A model generated the notes under the pieces. That model saw only the letters and a program-made list of their open reading frames with translations, did not search any database and was not told the origin of the DNA. DNA of 64,000 bases from Moniliophthora roreri (Eukaryota > Basidiomycota > Agaricomycetes > Agaricales > Marasmiaceae), in NCBI GenBank assembly GCA_001466705.2, contig LATX02000174.1, forward strand, positions 496,001 through 560,000, given 5' to 3'. Every line of letters begins with the position of its first letter. Position 1 is the first letter of the stretch. Positions 36,080 through 48,581 of this stretch are shown here, in pieces. Made by a program: the position numbers and the translations under genes.

Positions 36080-37374
36080 CTTAATCTCTGAGCATACCAT
36101 TCCATAGTCCAAGGAGTTTGTCTTCTTCTGTCGAACTGGGCACCTGATTCAATCTTATTCATAATTTCATTCAATTCTAGATTGAATACATTATAGGTTA
36201 CAAAATTGAATGTTCATATGTGCCTCCCAAAGATCAGTGCTTATCTTTGAGGCTTCTAAAAATCCCCACTTAGATCTTCCATCAATTTCTCCAATAGTTC
36301 CTTCTTTCTATCTTTGGACATTTCTTTCAGATCTAGGCTTCTGCTTGTTACTCCTCTGCCCATCTCTTTCTTTGTTTCTCTGGTGAAAGTAGCTGGCTTA
36401 GAATCCATTTCTTTGCTTGAACATTCAAAGAATCAATGGCCTGGTTTTTTGCAACAATAGCAAAGACCTTTCTCCTTCATAGTGTCGATGTCCATTGCAT
36501 TCAGATCTTTTGCCAGGCTACTCAAAGATTCTGCCAGTTTATGATCTTGGTTCTTTGTTTCATGGGCCTTTCCTTTGCTTTGGTTCTGATGATCTTAATC
36601 TTGGCAGTGTTTAATGTGTTCTTTGTTTATCTGCCAAGTGCAATCTTGATTGGATGCTTCTTTCATCCATTCATTGAGTGTTGTTGGCATGGGTCTAAGA
36701 CTCCAGACCGAACTTCGTAATCCATCATTTAACCCATTTTTGAACCAAAATAGGAGAGCTTCATTGTCAAATTTGCTCCCATTCATATATCCTTTGAACT
36801 GAGTGATATATTCATTGGCAGTCATCTTTTCTTGTTTCAGTTTTACCAATTTCACTTGTAACTTGTCTTTGGTTAATGAATACTTGAAATAGGTAATAAA
36901 ACTGTCCTGAAAGTTTTTCCATGTGTCAATCCAATCGTCTTCTCCTTTGACAATTAATTTTCATTGGAGATCAGCCCAGTTTCCTGCTATATCATTTGCT
37001 CCTCCAGTGATTAGGCTGAGCACTATAATGATCTTATTTCCTTCATTATTAATTCTTTGTCCTAGGAAGTATAACACTAGTGAATTAACAAAGACATCTG
37101 CTTTCTCTGGTTCTCCATGATATTTCTCTAGTGTTTCGACATCAATTTTGGGTTCTTTGTTCTTATAATAGGCAGCAGCTTGAGCAATTTGTTCTGTTGC
37201 TGTCATAGTTCTTCCTGTGTTTCCGGCGATGATTGAGAACCATCCTAGGATTGTTCTCAAACATGCCCAAATGAGTCTGAAGAATCCCCTGTCCTCATGG
37301 CTTGGTGCAGGAAGGGTTTCATATCCTTCAGGAAGATTGAGGGTGATCAGATCTTGTGGGGTTTGGTTATCCAT
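36080..37374 (-). pseudogene. LTR retrotransposon gag with CCHC knuckle
   Basis: It starts MDNQTPQDLITLNLPEG and contains a capsid-like region (QRINNEGNKIIIVLS, WIDTWKNFQDSFITYF, KLKQEKMTANEYITQFKGYM) typical of Ty3/gypsy Gag. A zinc knuckle CYCCKKPGH...C (C-x2-C-x4-H-x4-C) follows at about 36425-36475. Stops in several places, including one within the knuckle spacing, make it non-functional. It is on the same strand as the pol at 31.5-35.1 kb, but an LTR-like segment separates them, so it may come from another copy. Confidence 0.75.
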
Positions 37375-40300
37375 ATCAGGAATGTGATTCTATCAAATTT
37401 ACTTGAAAGGGAGAGAAGGGAAGTGATACAATCAGGGATCAAAGTAGAAGTACTCTCAACAATATTTGATCACTGAAGGATGTTGCTTTTAGTATCTTGG
37501 AGCTGGCACACAACTGAAGCTTTGCTCCTTAGGTTTTTATCTACTACTACTTCTTCGAACTCAGTAAGGTTGTAAGAGCCTTACTGATTGGGTTTTACAA
37601 TTTATTTATTTGTATCTACAACCACCTATCCTAGCGTGGTTCTTCACCAGTGATTGCTGTAGGCACACACTGTGGGTTGTATTGTAAAAGTATGTACATA
37701 ATTACAGAGGCCAAAAAACCAGTACTGTTCACAATTGCACAGCTGATGTCTCTGGTATTCAATAGAATCCCAGATAGCTGAAGTCTTCCTGTGAAGAAGA
37801 GTTAACCCCTAAATCACCCACAATGAAGTGGAATAACCAAAAGTTCATTTAGAAAACTGGTGCCTTCTTCAAATGTTCAGGTCACAACTAGCTGACACAT
37901 TTGGACTGTTACTGACCAATGGGATTGCTTCTCAGATCTATAATAATGAAAACACAAGAAGGAGTGATGGAGTGGGGTAGTGGAGATGTTCGTAATCTAC
38001 CCAGTGGGATATGTTCATCAAGGAAAGGATACAAGAACATGGAACATTCAGGTGATGCTGTAAAAGAAATAGGTCCAAGGTGGGTTTGGTGATGATGAAA
38101 CATGTGATGGAGAGAGAGAGAGCAAGAGAGAGGTTAAGAGAAGTCTTGAGCTTTTGTTAGCGACCAACCAATTCTACCTGGCTAACGCTCCCTCAACTTA
38201 GACAAAGGTAAGGATGATGAGAATGAATCAATTACTGGTCAGAGATAAACCAGCTCAAGACTGGAGTACATAGTTGTGTTAGCTACTTAATATATACTAC
38301 TATCCTCATGTATGTATGTTGTAAGTAAAAAATTACTAAATATAAGTATTGGTATGTCAATCATAGGAACAAGTCCATCACATGTGCCATAGTCTGGAAA
38401 TTAACATTGCACAAAACTGCAAAAGGTTATAACTGGTTCTAGCAGTTATAACCCACCAAAACCACTCATAACCTAGTTATAACCTTTTGCATATTTGTGT
38501 GATGAAGAATATGCTATGTACATGTGTAAATAATGTGGTATTATGGTGTTTTTCATAACACATTGGCTAGGTGTCAAGCTTTGAGCATTGCTTTGCTTTG
38601 TGGGAGAACTAGGCATTGTTATGAGCTAGAGTAAGCAGGATCACAGAAACTGCACCAAGATATGCACCGATAGCTCCTATCATTCACGTTCATTGTGGCA
38701 AAAGGTGATGTATGATAACAAGAGAGAATTGATGCCATTGCAATATGATTATCTTCACACTCAACACCTCTTCATGATTCAACATTTGTGCAAGTGTACC
38801 ATACAGTATGAGTAACTTGAACCAAGTAATGTATTGTATATATTCTCTTTGTCTCCTCTTCTTTCCCCTTTTCCTTGTCTCAGGTGTCCTCCTTGAAGTC
38901 ATCCCTGGGAACTGTTTACTTCTTGAAAATTTATGCAAATGTCATACCCTTGTACCTTCAAACAGCAAAACACAGAACATCAATGATGAAACCCTGATCT
39001 GGCCAGTACAAGGAACAAGACATACCCAAAATGTGTACACTCCAGATTGATGAATGCTCTGTCCAATATCAATATTGCAGAGGGATGGGGAAAAAAGCTG
39101 TGGGACACACATATACCCCCTCTCATTCGACACACCCAATGTTTTCTCACAATGCTCCAAAAGAACCTTGCTATATTCCACATTTGCTTCAGAGGTGAGG
39201 TTTTCTAGGCTGATCTACATTCCATCGATGTGTCAACACCACCTATGGTGCCCAGGTAAAATGTCATAGTAGAAGGCACGGTCCAGGTGGTTTCTGCCCT
39301 CTGATGAGAACACTTTCCACATCAAAAGCCTGTACATGAATATCTACACTTTATCTCCTCGATTACACCAATATCTTCCTCTCAGAAACCTTCAAGTCAT
39401 GTCAGCCCAAGTTACTTTCCTTTTTAGACCATCTACATTTCACCTTCCCTTTCAAGAAAAATAAAAAATCACACCATCATGCTCATTGTTGTCTCCCACA
39501 ATGAAACTGACAATCATAACCACTCCTGACCATCCTCTGTTTCACCCTTAATCTGGCCTCAATCTGCTCATCTCGGGTTATTCAGCCACCAAATTCAGTC
39601 CATACAGGATGATGTCTGTGTAATTTTTAGTTGAATGAAGTCAGTACATTTTGGCCACTGTCATGTATCAACTCCTCATTCTTTCCCAGCCAGAATTGGA
39701 TTCATCTACTGCCTCAATATTCTTCCACCAATGCTTCTAGGTGCCACCTCCCTTCAGGTAGTCTCTTTCTCGGGTTGTCCCTAGGTGAGTTCAGCCATGG
39801 CTCTGCCTCCACCTGTCTGAAATAATCATGCACACCCCATGAGCAGAGTACCATTGTCTTGGACTGGTGCTTTTTGGATTGATGTCATATGGTCAAGCTA
39901 TGAAGCAAAACTTAAAAGCAAGTGGACAACAAGAATGTTGCCTGTTCACCTTTGGGAAATGAAAGAGTTAAGTCTCAAAATGAACAAACATTCTAGTCAC
40001 TGAGCACTATGTTTTAATTGACAGTTTTCTCCCATTGCTTCTCTGATGCCACTAGATCCTTTGTCCTTCCCAACCACCACCATCCCCCCGGCCCTAAGCC
40101 CTATGCCCTGCACCCTACACTCTACCAGTCAACATCAACATCATATCCCTCAGTACACTCTTTCCACATTTTCAGCTTCGGCTTACTGATGCATTTTAGG
40201 TTAGGGGCTGCTCTCAAATGTCAAGCCAGTTGGAAAAACACGAAAGAAAAGGGCTTTCAGTGTATCTGGGTGACTCGTCACAGTGAGCAGCACAGTTCTG

Positions 40301-40672
40301 TTGTTGACTACCTTTCATTGATGTGTTAATCAACAGCACCTCATGTTAAGGCAAGCATTAGTACAACTACACAGAGATTTCACTTGGATGAAGGAATTGT
40401 CAGATGGATGGAGCATTATGGAATGTACTTGTATGATGGTTGGATGAGCTGGGACTGGATGGACTTGAACATTGTACATGTAATAATGTAGGTATACACC
40501 AGAATGCATCAGATTCTCTGATGGGATCTGATGAAAAGTAAAAGCTAGATGGCCTATATCAACCTCACCTCAATCTGTCAGATAATGTCGGTTACCATCA
40601 GAAAGTACAGCCCTTTATTGATGCTATCCGATGGTATCTGATAATTTTGAGAGTGTCATATTTTGGATATTG
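37375..40672. other. AT-rich right part of the transposon island
   Basis: About 3.3 kb of low-CpG sequence without a recognisable gene. The part near 37.4-37.7 kb is the likely 5' LTR/leader of the minus-strand gag element. It includes a GA-rich tract near 38112-38136 and a perfect inverted repeat (separate entry). Open frames at 38.8-40.3 kb show no family features. Confidence 0.4.
38419..38490. repeat. Perfect 16-bp inverted repeat (hairpin, 40-nt loop)
   Basis: GCAAAAGGTTATAACT at 38419-38434 is exactly inverted at 38475-38490. The loop itself has more TTATAACC-type motifs, similar in flavour to the TIR element at 14.06-14.77 kb. It is possibly a tiny foldback or MITE remnant. Confidence 0.7.
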
Positions 40673-40673
40673 N
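40673..40673. other. Assembly join (N) at the composition boundary
   Basis: A single N lies exactly where the AT-rich island ends and GC-normal sequence resumes. The true distance and adjacency across it are uncertain. Confidence 0.8.
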
Positions 40674-41158
40674 ACTTCTTGATGAATAATGACATTCATG
40701 TACATTTGCGGTTTCTTGAGGACGTCGCCAGCGATCTGGATACGCGGTTTATAAGGGGAGGGCCTCGGAGATGGGGACTGTACTTGCTTTGGAAAGTTCG
40801 AGGACGTATGCGGGGACGTCGGGGATCTACAGCGTGGACAATTGGAATTTCGATTTTCGAAGAGGGTCTTTTTTGGGACTTGCCTTGACGTTTGTCTTGA
40901 GCTCAACGGTTGGCATGATGGACGCTGGACTCGATGGGAGCAGGAGGAAAAGTGAATTTAAAAATGGTATATGATGACGTCGATGTTACACCTCGCGAAG
41001 CAGACACAATATCTATACAGCAGAGCTACTCGAAAACGGGGGACGATGACTGCTCCGGCGTCGTTACGTCTCTAAGCGCCGTCGAACTCGAGTCAAGCTT
41101 TGGAATCCCATTCTAGTTGAACAACACACCCCAATCCCTCCAGTCCACCACCACGTTC
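40674..41158. other. Gene-free flank right of the island
   Basis: Normal-GC sequence downstream of the 7-TM gene. Open frames on the plus strand (for example near 40770-41116) have no recognised motif. Confidence 0.4.
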
Positions 41159-42711
41159 CTAATCCCCTCGCGCCAGCCGGCTACTGGATGACCCGGCCTT
41201 GAATACATGCGAAACAACCCGTTCGGGATCAGATTCTATGTCTTCTCCCGAAGTATCCCAGCCTGGTCGCTCTGTTCGAAAGCTATTCAACGAAATGGAA
41301 GCGACTCCCTGAACATGATCAGAACGGTATAGCGTATCCATGGTGGAACGTTTGGTGTGGACCAGGCAAATGACGATCGTAGGGTACATTCCCTGTAAAG
41401 GACGAGCCATGTGCCGGTTTTCTTCAGCAAAGCAGACAGGTGTATCCTGCTTTTACTCACTACAATAGAACTTGTCTGATACAGGAACACTGTTACTGCA
41501 AGTTGTGATCCGGGATGACGATTGATGGCATCTTTGACTGCGGGAATCGTAAGGATAGCTTGAACAAGCTATGCGTATGCACGTTTAGTTTCTATGCTCA
41601 AACCCCCAAAATTAAGTGGCGCCTTACGAAGAACAAGAAGTAAGCCAGCCCGCTTTCTAGCAGTAGAACTATGACGCCCTCTACTCTCGACCTTGTCGAT
41701 AGACGAGCACCATTAACTCCATAGGCTCTCGAGATCCTCAAGTACTCCCTACAAAGAAAAGAGTTATACGCAGGCGTCAAGAATAGAGACTGCGTACTCA
41801 CCAAGCCTTGATTCCGATCAAAAAGGTGGCAACTGCAGTTGTAGCAGCCGGTGCCGCATACGAAACGGCCTGTATATTCCTGCAAACCGCAGGATCACGG
41901 AACGATCCTAGAATGATTTTCCCGCCGACAACAACACAATATATCAACATTATCGATGACGCTACCATGAAGGAGGTAAAGGATAAACATGAGTGTATCT
42001 GGAGCAAATTCAAGTTCTTGAATTAATACTTACCAAACGAAATCAATAAAAAGGTAATTAGCACGATCGTGACTCCCACCCTCCAACTACTCGAGGCCCA
42101 AAAAGCGTGCACCCGCCATATTATGACGCCGTCCCCAAGAATGGTCTGTACATCGCCATAATCTGCGTTAGCACCTATCAAGAGAGTAATAGTCGAGGGC
42201 AACTCGCCATAAAAGAATAGATCAGATTCACAGCCGCGACTCTGGGTGTCATGAAATCAAGGGCACGCTCGTATTTCACGTTCAGGTCACCCTCCAGGTC
42301 CTTCACAAGCGTTATTCGTGTTTCACCAACGAAGACGTTGAGGTCGAGGATCCACAATGTAAGGCACAGCAAATACATGGCAACCACTACCGCCATCATC
42401 ACGATATGGACTTTCCTCACTGAGCGGCCGCCTCGTCGATTGTCTTTCTTTCTTCTAAAAGAACTTGAGCCTACCAGCGAAATTCACGAAAGGGAAAGCA
42501 GAGGTCCTTACATCCCGGTACCAAGCAAAATGGTGCCTGCTTTGATCACCAACATCGAATACACAGCTAGATCACAGCTGTGAGTAGAGAGCGCAGGAAG
42601 GTGGCTAGAAAGCTCACTAATCAGGACAGTCTCAGTGGTAATGGCAACCGTGTATTTCACCACGTCGTTACCAATGGTCCCAAGTGCTGCTGCATCGACT
42701 GTCGATAACAT
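41159..42711 (-). CDS. Seven-transmembrane protein of unknown function (intact copy)
   Basis: Eight exons join in frame to 383 aa: 42711-42618, 42566-42512, 42454-42204, 42162-42034, 41961-41802, 41748-41628, 41568-41461 and 41392-41159. About seven hydrophobic segments are visible: VYSMLVIKAGTILL; HIVMMAVVVAMYLLCLTLWI; one around NLIYSFM and ILGDGVIIW; WRVGVTIVLITFLLISFG running to IMLIYCVVV; YAAPAATTAVATFLIG; VIVLLLESGLAYFLFF; and SSIVVGMYPTIVICLVH. A polar Ser-rich tail of ~60 residues follows. The DGVIIWRVHAFW motif resembles a large family of mushroom-fungus 7-TM proteins with no assigned role. The exon 3 donor is A|GTTGCC, a weak but conserved choice (the paralogue has A|GTCACC). A damaged tandem copy lies at 43.9-45.4 kb. 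Function unknown; not a classical GPCR as far as I can see. Confidence 0.8.
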
Positions 42712-43887
42712 GGGTTAGTAACTATGACTTTACGTGAGACCTGAAGGCCTAATACTGCACCTCTATAAGTACCTACTAGTGACGGCTGGGCCCTAATCTT
42801 GAAGTATCAAGTGATGATCAAAGACTGCTCAAGGAACACGCTTTGCAGAATCTTCAGATTCAAGGTAATGTGCATTGACCACTGGTCGAGTCTCGACCTA
42901 GGCTGTTACAGCAAATTAGCATGAGCGATGTATTCAAGAGCCCTTAATAACTTGTCCGCACTGATAAGATATCTTCCCCCACTTCGACTTTACGGCCATT
43001 GTGAAGTCAAAAAAAAAAAAGGAACCAGCGCTTGCAGCTCTGTTCCACGCCACTGTGCTTTGTTCATCATTCTTCCGTTCTGATTTGTTCATCAGCATAG
43101 CCAGTGATGCAAGGGGTTTTGGGAACCAATAGGACTTACGTCCAGTACGTGCTACTTATACTGAGATCGCGATCAGCGAGTCAGGATTGCAGGAAACAAT
43201 CAGAACACACACCGAGTATATACAATCAGAATTTCACAAGCTTTTCGACATTCAGTGGCCCTCAGCCAGCGAGCATACAATGCCCCACCAGCCGTTGGCT
43301 CGACATCTTGTCCGAGTCAGACTGGCTACCGAGTTTTGAGACTTTGGCAGTTTGTGGTTTTGTTAAGTGGGAGCTGAGGTGCCAAGAGCTTGATCTAGGT
43401 AGTAGAGACCATCAGGACTCAGATCACTGTCAGTGGGGGTGGGGCTAAAAGGTGATATATCACCGGTCTCCTGGATAGTGGCCGGATATGTTCCCACTGT
43501 GCGATATTTTCGGGGAGCCGAGTGTCCTTCTGAGAATGCAACATCAATATCAATACAGAGACGGGCAATCGACAACTTGATGAACACGAGCAGAGGTACA
43601 ATCTCACCCATACAGGATCATGAGATTGATCCAGTGCATCGTGATGGAAGGAAGCTTCGCTACCGCACCCATAATTTCGTGAAGAAAGCGAGAAAAATGT
43701 CCGGATCTGGATTCGGTGCCGTTCAGGTCCTCAATTTCTGAGACCGGTCGCGGTCAAGGAGCAACTTGGGAAAGGAGGCAGAGGTAAGAATGTAGCACGA
43801 TATCCAATACCAATGACAACACTAGCACGTATGAGACGTAGATCCCGCTATGAGTGAACAGCATATCCCAATCCCTCCTGTCCACCA
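42712..43887. other. Spacer between tandem 7-TM copies
   Basis: Parts near 42.94-43.06 kb and 43.26-43.37 kb match the region upstream of the second copy (45.6-46.16 kb), so the duplication included upstream DNA. A minus-strand open stretch at 43363-43611 could be a stray terminal exon of a similar membrane protein, but this is weak. An A12 run lies at 43009-43020. Confidence 0.45.
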
Positions 43888-45416
43888 TCACGTTCCTGAT
43901 CCCTTCGCGTCTCCCTGACCACTCCGGGTACTAGATGATCCAGTCTTGAACACACCCGAATCAACTTGTTCTGATTCTGATTCTACATGCAGAATCCCGG
44001 TCTCGTCCCTCCGTTCGAAAACTACTCAACGCAATGGAAGTGACTCTCTGGCCTTGACAGCTGTCGGAGCCATATGTCAAACATAGCGTAGTATTTATGG
44101 TGGAACGTTGAGCATGAATTAGGCAAATGATGATAGTGGGGTACATTCCCTGCAAGGTATCAGTGCTTTTGATGTGTTGCATTTCCTCTAACAACCAAAT
44201 ACAGCTTACCACAACAGAACTTGTCTGGTATGAGAAAACTGTTGTTGCGAATTGTAGACTGGGATGAAGGCTGATGGCATCCTTGATTGCAGGAATGGTA
44301 AGGATAACTTGAGCGAGCTATAGGTCCATTTGCTTAGCCTCGAACTCAATGCACGTATTTAGATGACGCCTTACGAGAAACACGAAATAAGCCACCCCGC
44401 TTTCTAGCAGTAGAATTATAATGTTCTCTGCTTTCGACCCTGTCGATAGATGAGCGTCATCAACTCCATGAGCTCTCGAAATCGTCAGGTAATCCCTACA
44501 AAGAACGAGTTATACATATACGCCAAGTGTAGTGACTGCCTCCTCACCAAGCCTTGATTCAATAAAGTAGCAACTGCAGTTGTGGGAGCTGGTGCCGCAT
44601 ACGAGACCGTCTGTATATTCCTACAAAACGGGGAATCATGAAAGGATCCCAGAACGATTTTCCCGCCGACATGGACAACACAATAAGTCAACATTATAGA
44701 CGACGCTGGTATGGGGTCAGCAGTATGTCAAATTCGCGTTTTTGAGTATGGACTGATACTCACCAAACGACATCCACAACAGGACAACCGACGCAATCAT
44801 GACTGTTACCCTCCAATTACTCGAGGCCCAGAAAGCGTGAACCCGCCATATTATGACGCTGTCCCCGAGAATGGTCTGCACATCGTCTGGCATCAATTAA
44901 AGAAGGAATGGCCAAAGGTGACTCGCCATGTAAGAATAGATCAAATCTACAGCCGCGAGTCTGGGTGCTACGAATTCAAGGGCGCGTTCGTATTTCACGC
45001 TCAGATCATCCTCTGGGTCCTTTACAAGCGTTATTCGTGTCTCAGCGACAAGGAGGACGAGGTCGATGATCCACAATGCGAGGCACAGCAAATACACGAT
45101 AGCCACTAACGTCATTGTCACGATAGGGCATTTCCTCGTTGAGCGGCGGCCTCGTCGGCTGTCATAAAAAGAACTCGGGTTTAACAACGAAGACTCGCGA
45201 GCAAAGGTCCTTACGTCCCGTTCCCGAGCAAGATGGTACCTGCTTTGATCGCCAACATTGAATACACCGCTAGATCCGAACAGCTGTGAGTAGAAGATCC
45301 ATGAAGGTAGATGAAAGCTAACTGATCAGAACATTCTCAAGGGCGATGGCGACCGTGGATTTCACCACGTCGTCACCAATATTCCCGAGTATTGTTGCAT
45401 CGGCTGCCAAGGACAT
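43888..45416 (-). pseudogene. Seven-transmembrane paralogue, frameshifted
   Basis: It is colinear with the intact copy. It starts MSLAADATILGNIGDDVVK at 45416 and uses the same intron positions (A|GTTAGC...TCTAG in intron 1; A|GTCACC before NDVQTILGD). It keeps VTMTLVAIVYLLCLALWIIDL, VIIWRVHAFWASS and QGMYPTIIICLIHAQRS. Two lesions are visible. A 4-bp loss after AVATLL (near 44565) shifts the frame before the WxxLxISRA exon. A second shift near 44005 moves the tail into a frame that ends at 43888 and still resembles the intact tail (VFKTGSSSTR). It is probably a recent pseudogene. Confidence 0.7.
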
Positions 45417-46292
45417 GAGTGACTGTGGTACGGAGTTTACAGGGATACAGCACCTTTATAAGGACTTTCCAGTGGCTGATAAGGTGCCGAACCTTAAAAG
45501 CATTAGATGATGATTAAAAACCGTTGTGCCGAATACGCTTCTGGGCTCGAGATAGGTGCTTTGTGCTTTAATTCCTGGTCAAGTCTTTGACATGAACTGC
45601 AGCAGGAAGTCGGGATGAACGATACGTTCGAAAGAGCTCTCGCCAAGTTGAACAACACTGCCAATCAGGCTAGATCTACCACTTTGACATCACGGTGGCG
45701 ATCATTGGGAGACAGGAGGCCACCGGGAATCAGCGCTCGTAGCTCAGTTCCGCAACTTCGAGGGCTAAGATTAGCATCCAATGGACACCTTCTGTCCATA
45801 TGACAGTCCAACGACTTGAACCTTAATATGTACGCAAACGCTTAAGTAAGACTCGGAGCCGCGACAAACCATTGGAACACATACCAAAACCTGGTGGATA
45901 CTAGTAGCACTCGTGAACGGAGTTCACGACGAATCAACCGTAACGTGTTTCGGTACAATCTTTATGCCAATCAGCAAAGAGCTGTATGCTGTTGAAACAG
46001 GAACACGACAGCCGCGACGAATTATATACACAGCACCGGAACGGAGATTGCCTTTCTCGATGAAAGCAGGCGCCAGCCAGCCAGCATAATGTGTCCATTT
46101 CCGTGACAATTTTGATGTTTTCCGAATCGGATAGATTCGCGGGTTTCGAGATTTTGGCGGTTTAAGCAATTAGTTGTGGATCTGGTGCAAGTGAAAGATG
46201 AGGGCTAGCACCAAGGTTCATTTCCCAACCAAGAGAACAACAAGAGGCATAACTGCACCAAGTATATGTTGAGACTCGAGAGTGACGGGCGC
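45417..46292. other. Spacer with duplicated upstream sequence
   Basis: It contains the second copy of the 7-TM upstream region (for example 46128-46160 against 43320-43350, both reading CGxGTTTxGAGAxTTTGGCxGTTT). No gene is supported. Confidence 0.45.
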
Positions 46293-48581
46293 TTAGGCCG
46301 CGCTCTTTTCGTCCTCTATCTTTGCTTCGTTCTTCTCATGGCCATCCTGATCTTTTGACTCCTTGCCGCTGCGAAGCTCGACTTTTTTCAAGAACAGGCA
46401 CAGCAGAATCTCCGGCCCCGATATCCAGAGGAGAGCCCAATACCCCTTCCGCCATGCACCCACGTACACCTTGACCATAGTCGTATGAGCTGCACTCCCT
46501 GCTGGGAACAATCGGGCAGCGTGTACAGCGTCGTTCGCATTCATGGGTGTCTGAGTGGCAAGAATGACATAGAGAAAACTGCGTCCCTGAAGACATTGTT
46601 AACGGCTTGAAAAAAGATTTCGGTATGTTATGATCATAAACGGAAAGGAATGGTGCTTACCTGCTCCAACCACTACGACACCGAGGGTCCCGCCTAGCCC
46701 AGGAGCACAGCTGACAGGGGCAGTTACTGTCAAAAGCTCGTCTGCAGGAAGCCTGACTTGAGCGATAACCATTGACATTCCGGTGCCCTAAAGCAAAATA
46801 AAAATATGGATACTACTGATAAGAAACGAGGTTGAACTCACCGAACCAAGTGCTGCCCCGGCGATACACGAATATCCAACTATCCTGCCGATGGAACTAG
46901 TCTCGTTGAAACTAGACATCAGAGCGTGGCTCCGGGAGTGTGGGAGGTGAAGTCCTACTAAACCGACCGGGAGCATCATGAGACCGCCGATGAAAAGGAG
47001 ACGGACGAGTCCATATATCCGACAAAGCTCGTTGACTGCGATACTGGCTATGGCCGCCGTGAAGAAGCAGGGTATGACAAGACATAATGCGAGAAGAGTG
47101 GAATGTCCAATGACCTGAAGAACAGAGTCATCAGATCTGTCGAAGCTAGAACTTGGTAGAAACTTGCCTGGGAAGTAAAATATCTGGAGAGCATTAGCTT
47201 GATCAAGAAGCACGGAGTGCGAAAGGGACATACATTCGCGAATATCTGGAAGAATACCAGTACCCTGATCATAAATACAATCGGGACATTCCGCCGCTCC
47301 CACTTGACGAACGATCTTGGAGGAGCGACAAGCATCTTGGCATGATTCTCTGCCATCCAAAACGCCAAAAACGCCATGCCACTTGCACAGAGTATGCCAA
47401 TTATCGTTGGTGAGTCCCAAGGTATGATCTGACCCGCAGAGTTGAGCGTAACAATGAGGAAACTCAAAGATACGACGAGGAAGAACATCCCATGATGTCC
47501 ATTTTGGTGACAACATCTCGGAAAGTGTAGATATCTGAATGAGTTCGCGGGAGACAAAGCGAGCGCCATAGAACAAGCGTTACTGGTAGTATCTATTGAA
47601 CGACATAGATACAATGAAGAACAGGGCAAGACTCACTGATTGGATCAAACGGAGCATTCAAGAGGAAAATCCACTGCCATTAACCAGACCTACTAAAGAC
47701 ACTTCCCAAGACCGGTCCCAATGCATCAGATATAATGAAAACGACGTTGATGATATTCGTATACGACGCTCGTTGCCTTTCGTGTATAAGCTCTGAACTA
47801 ATCATCAGGATGAGGGGTCACCGTCGAGACAGATTCAACTCACGGGATATTACGATGATAGATAGACTCAATAGACCAGCACCACCAATACCAGCAATCA
47901 AACGGCCACTAATGATCTGTGCGAGCGTGTTTGCAGTCCTTGCAATGATGTTCCCGGTAACGAATATCCACAACTCAAGCACCAAGAAATGTTTAAAACC
48001 AACAGCGTCCCGTCAGAGCTTTGATCAGCATGTTTGTGGGTTGCGTGAAAAAGGGCCTCATACAGCGATCCTTCCTAGGATAGGTTAAGCGACAGTTGAG
48101 GTGAGTAGATATGACGTCGATATCCATGCCAGGGAGTCTTGATGTCTAGTGCTGCACCGATACTTGATACTGAAGTAGTAACGATAGTTTCCTCTAACCG
48201 TAACTTTCAGCATTTAGAATATCACAAGAGTTGAGGTACGTACCGATTGCAAACAAGAACATAACCAGACCCAAACCCAAGATACTAAGACCACAGACCC
48301 GGATTAGTACAACAAGCTGTATGCCTCAAGAGGATAACCCCAATCTGCACCGGAGACATGTCGTCAAATTTTGGGAACAAGTTCAAGTCGACCTTGTCAC
48401 TGCCACGATCATGGTGGACCTGTTCAATTGTAGCTTGTTCGGATCCTCGCATCGCTATCTCATTCCCATTGAGATTGGCCTCGGTAGACATGGGTGTGGA
48501 AAGCATAGGCATGCTTCCCGCAGTAACCGACTTGTTCTCTTCCATGTGGTTCCAAAAATAAGTTTTTGTCGATGTTCTCAC
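46293..48581 (-). pseudogene. MFS drug/H+ antiporter-like transporter, damaged
   Basis: Order on the minus strand: a hydrophilic N-terminus (MRTSTKTYFWNHMEENK...), a first membrane segment GLGLVMFLFAIG, and ISGRLIAGIGGAGLLSLSIIVIS (the conserved GRxxxGxGGAG region of DHA14 transporters). ALGPVLGSVFS and WQWIFLLNAPFD follow, then IPWDSPTIIGILC, several more membrane helices, and an acidic/basic tail (KESKDQDGHEKNEAK) ending at 46293. Family members export toxic compounds. Lesions: a frame break near 48300, an in-frame TAA at 47682-47680 before WQW, and a frame break after TKMDIMG near 47487. Unless these are base-call errors, the gene is dead. Many short introns make exact exon borders uncertain. 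Confidence 0.7.
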
